From positions 1 through 21,033 of the forward strand of contig NGBS01000380.1 of assembly GCA_002245135.1 (NCBI GenBank): a stretch of 21,033 bases of DNA, given 5' to 3'. This stretch comes from Proteromonas lacertae. Taxonomy: Eukaryota; Sar; Bigyra; Opalinata; Proteromonadidae. The translations under genes and the position numbers were made by a program. Under the pieces are notes generated by a model, which saw only the letters and a program-made list of their open reading frames with translations, was not told the DNA's origin and searched no databases. The number at the start of each line of letters is the position of its first letter. Within the stretch, counting starts at the first letter, position 1. Below, in pieces: positions 19,701-21,033 of the stretch.

Positions 19701-21033
19701 ATCAAAGGCTTGATTTCTCAAGCCTGGTAATACTGGTGATGGCACAGGAGAACCATCTGATTTATCTGTATCGAAATGAGGAATTAACATTGGAGTGTTT
19801 GTTAAATCAGGAAGATCATCCTGTTGTTGTTGTTGTTGTTGTTGTTTCTCAGGTGAAAATAAACCACCATTCAATCCAAAATTATTCAAATTCACATTAC
19901 CTCCAACATTTGTTATATGTTTTGTATTATCATATGATAAAACTCCATTAATTTCTTGAATCCAAAGTGAAAAATATACTGAAGGAATAGATCTTTGTAC
20001 TGATGGTATACTTATAGGTAAAAGTGAAGAGATTTCTCTTAATTCAAGATCAGATTCAATACATATTCTAATAGCAGAGTATCCAATGAAATGTTGTGTA
20101 AATAACAATAAACCATCTTTAGAAGGATGTACTACAGATGAATACAATACATTTTGTACTGTAATTTCAGTTATACATACACCCAAGTCTTTATTGTTGT
20201 TATTGTTGAAAGACAATTCATTTAAAGCAGTAACATGAGCTTTAGGAATAGATAATAAATAATGACTTCGTGTATGAAATGATAATGGATTTGTACCATA
20301 ACTAGAAGGAAATGAAAGTGGGAATTTCGCATATACTAATTCCCAATCGTCAATTAAAGAATCTAATGTTAATTGGGTTGGTTTTAAATCAACAAATATA
20401 TATTGAATAGCTTGAATTGCTGGTGATGCGAAGAATACGGCTAATTCATCGATTATTTCTATTTTTATGATTGAATCTGGACTTGGATCATCAATTGTGT
20501 ATTTCTCTGCAACACTTTTTTTAATCTCTTCAGAGTTTGATAAATAGATTTTTAATCTCTTTTTTAAAGTTTCTTTTCTTTCTTTAGCTATTTTACTATT
20601 GCTATTATTATTATTATTATTATTATTATTTCCTAATAATCCAATACCACTAGTTGAAACTCCTAAATTACCATCAACAAATGTTAGATGTTTTGGTCTT
20701 TTCTTTTTCTTCTTTTCTTTTTCATATTCTGGTGATATGGGAGGTAATACACATGGAGGATGTGTACTGCTGATATCTAATTGAATAGAATTAGATCTAG
20801 GTAAAGCTGGTTCTTTAGACGATTTTAATCTATTTAAGAATATAAGTGGATAACTGAAATAAGTAGCCGTTGGATCATATTTTGTAGTTGATCCATTTTC
20901 AGATTGTAGTGAAGGTGATATTACTAAAATTGGCTTTGGCTGTTGAATATAATTAGAATTATCTCTTGGAGTATTTAATTCAGAATTATTATTATTTAAA
21001 TTGATTTTTTTATTAGATTGTTGTTGTTGATTG
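13705..21033 (-). CDS. BLTP1/Csf1/KIAA1109-like bridge lipid-transfer protein, 5' partial
   Basis: About 2390 residues are visible; the frame is open to the right edge, so the N-terminus lies outside. Exons: 21033-18403, 18346-14906, 14871-14762, 14720-14397 and 14362-13705. Introns are 56, 34, 41 and 34 nt (GTATAT or GTATTT ... TAG). Long beta-rich stretches with spaced INGxxxx segments (VYFSLWIQEINGVLSY, CFTISQINGIIPLF) and the C-terminal block FILDPQISVLGESTP...VIPQYIESYLDL resemble the FSA_C end of BLTP1 proteins. That family forms rod-like lipid channels at ER contact sites; the function is inferred from it, and VPS13-type relatives are the alternative. Low-complexity inserts include Asn, Gln, His and acidic runs. 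The frame shifts by one base near 19236-19246 (an A run: adding one A would continue into KAITEELFYRILYQE), near 18130-18163 and near 15650-15670. Since the protein continues in the new frame each time, I read these as assembly errors or unusual splicing in a living gene. Confidence 0.6.
14397..14720 (-). other. Exon with poly-His and acidic tracts in the lipid-transfer gene
   Basis: It encodes nine consecutive His (14612-14638) followed by a Ser/Asp/Glu run (SDSDESDNNNDDESDEDD and more). It is a disordered loop between structured parts. The exon is flanked by introns 14761-14721 (41 nt) and 14396-14363 (34 nt), both phase 2, so it is symmetric and could be skipped without a frame change. Confidence 0.7.
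18044..18109 (-). repeat. CAA/CAG repeat coding for poly-Gln
   Basis: An interrupted run of CAA with some CAG codons gives two Gln tracts separated by Leu-Leu, inside the lipid-transfer gene. A frame break lies within 70 nt, where replication slippage or sequence error is expected. A smaller Gln run is at 19821-19846. Confidence 0.85.
18347..18402 (-). repeat. 56-nt intron made of ATT and AT microsatellites
   Basis: The longest intron resolved here, GTATATATT...TTTATAG, phase 0, lies between ...YIIHD and FSLILQNQ. It consists of an ATT repeat followed by an AT repeat, so its extra length over the usual 30-41 nt is microsatellite expansion. Confidence 0.75.
20588..20631 (-). repeat. AAT trinucleotide run coding for poly-Asn
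   Basis: It encodes about eight Asn then SNS, in a low-complexity insert of the lipid-transfer gene between LTFVDGNLGV and the basic KIAKERKETLKKRLK. A further Gln/Asn run is at the right window edge (20985-21032). Confidence 0.75.

Overview
The window is nuclear DNA from an AT-rich unicellular eukaryote that I cannot place. The evidence is spliceosomal introns, poly-Asn/poly-Gln coding runs, signal-peptide surface proteins, a seven-transmembrane receptor and a bridge-like lipid-transfer protein. All fifteen introns I can resolve start with GTAT and end in TAG, and are only 30-56 nt long (mostly 30-41). Stop codons behave as in the standard code. Such introns are known from several protist groups (for example Blastocystis and ciliates), so they do not fix the lineage.

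Region 1 (1-8113, minus strand) holds three head-to-tail genes for cell-surface proteins. In transcription order these are a type I membrane protein (8113-4762: secretory N-terminus, orphan N-terminal domain, Pro/Thr-rich stalk, two putative-Ig repeats, a Cys-rich HRM/sushi-like module, one membrane segment), a GPCR-like seven-transmembrane protein (4649-3738), and a large secreted protein with putative-Ig and PA14-like repeats (3565 to beyond base 1). The last is interrupted by about eight or more one-base frame changes.

Region 2 (8114-9139) is a 1-kb AT-rich spacer between divergent genes.

Region 3 (9140-13596, plus strand) holds two tandem paralogues of an unrecognised repeat-domain surface protein. 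Gene A (1045 aa, eight exons) has about six copies of a ~165-residue Cys-containing unit, a signal peptide and a hydrophobic C-terminal tail. Gene B (183 aa, four exons) has the same 5' architecture but only one unit. Every intron in both genes is phase 1, and units 4-6 of gene A are patchworks of one another at the nucleotide level.

Region 4 (13705-21033, minus strand, 5' end outside the window) is most of a very large gene resembling the BLTP1/Csf1/KIAA1109 family. It has four introns and at least three one-base frame breaks.

No rRNA, tRNA, CRISPR array or mobile element was seen. The accessory interest lies in the surface-receptor cluster and in the exon-shuffled repeat family. The frame breaks in regions 1 and 4 include clear cases at short homopolymers, so residual assembly error must be excluded before anything is called a pseudogene.
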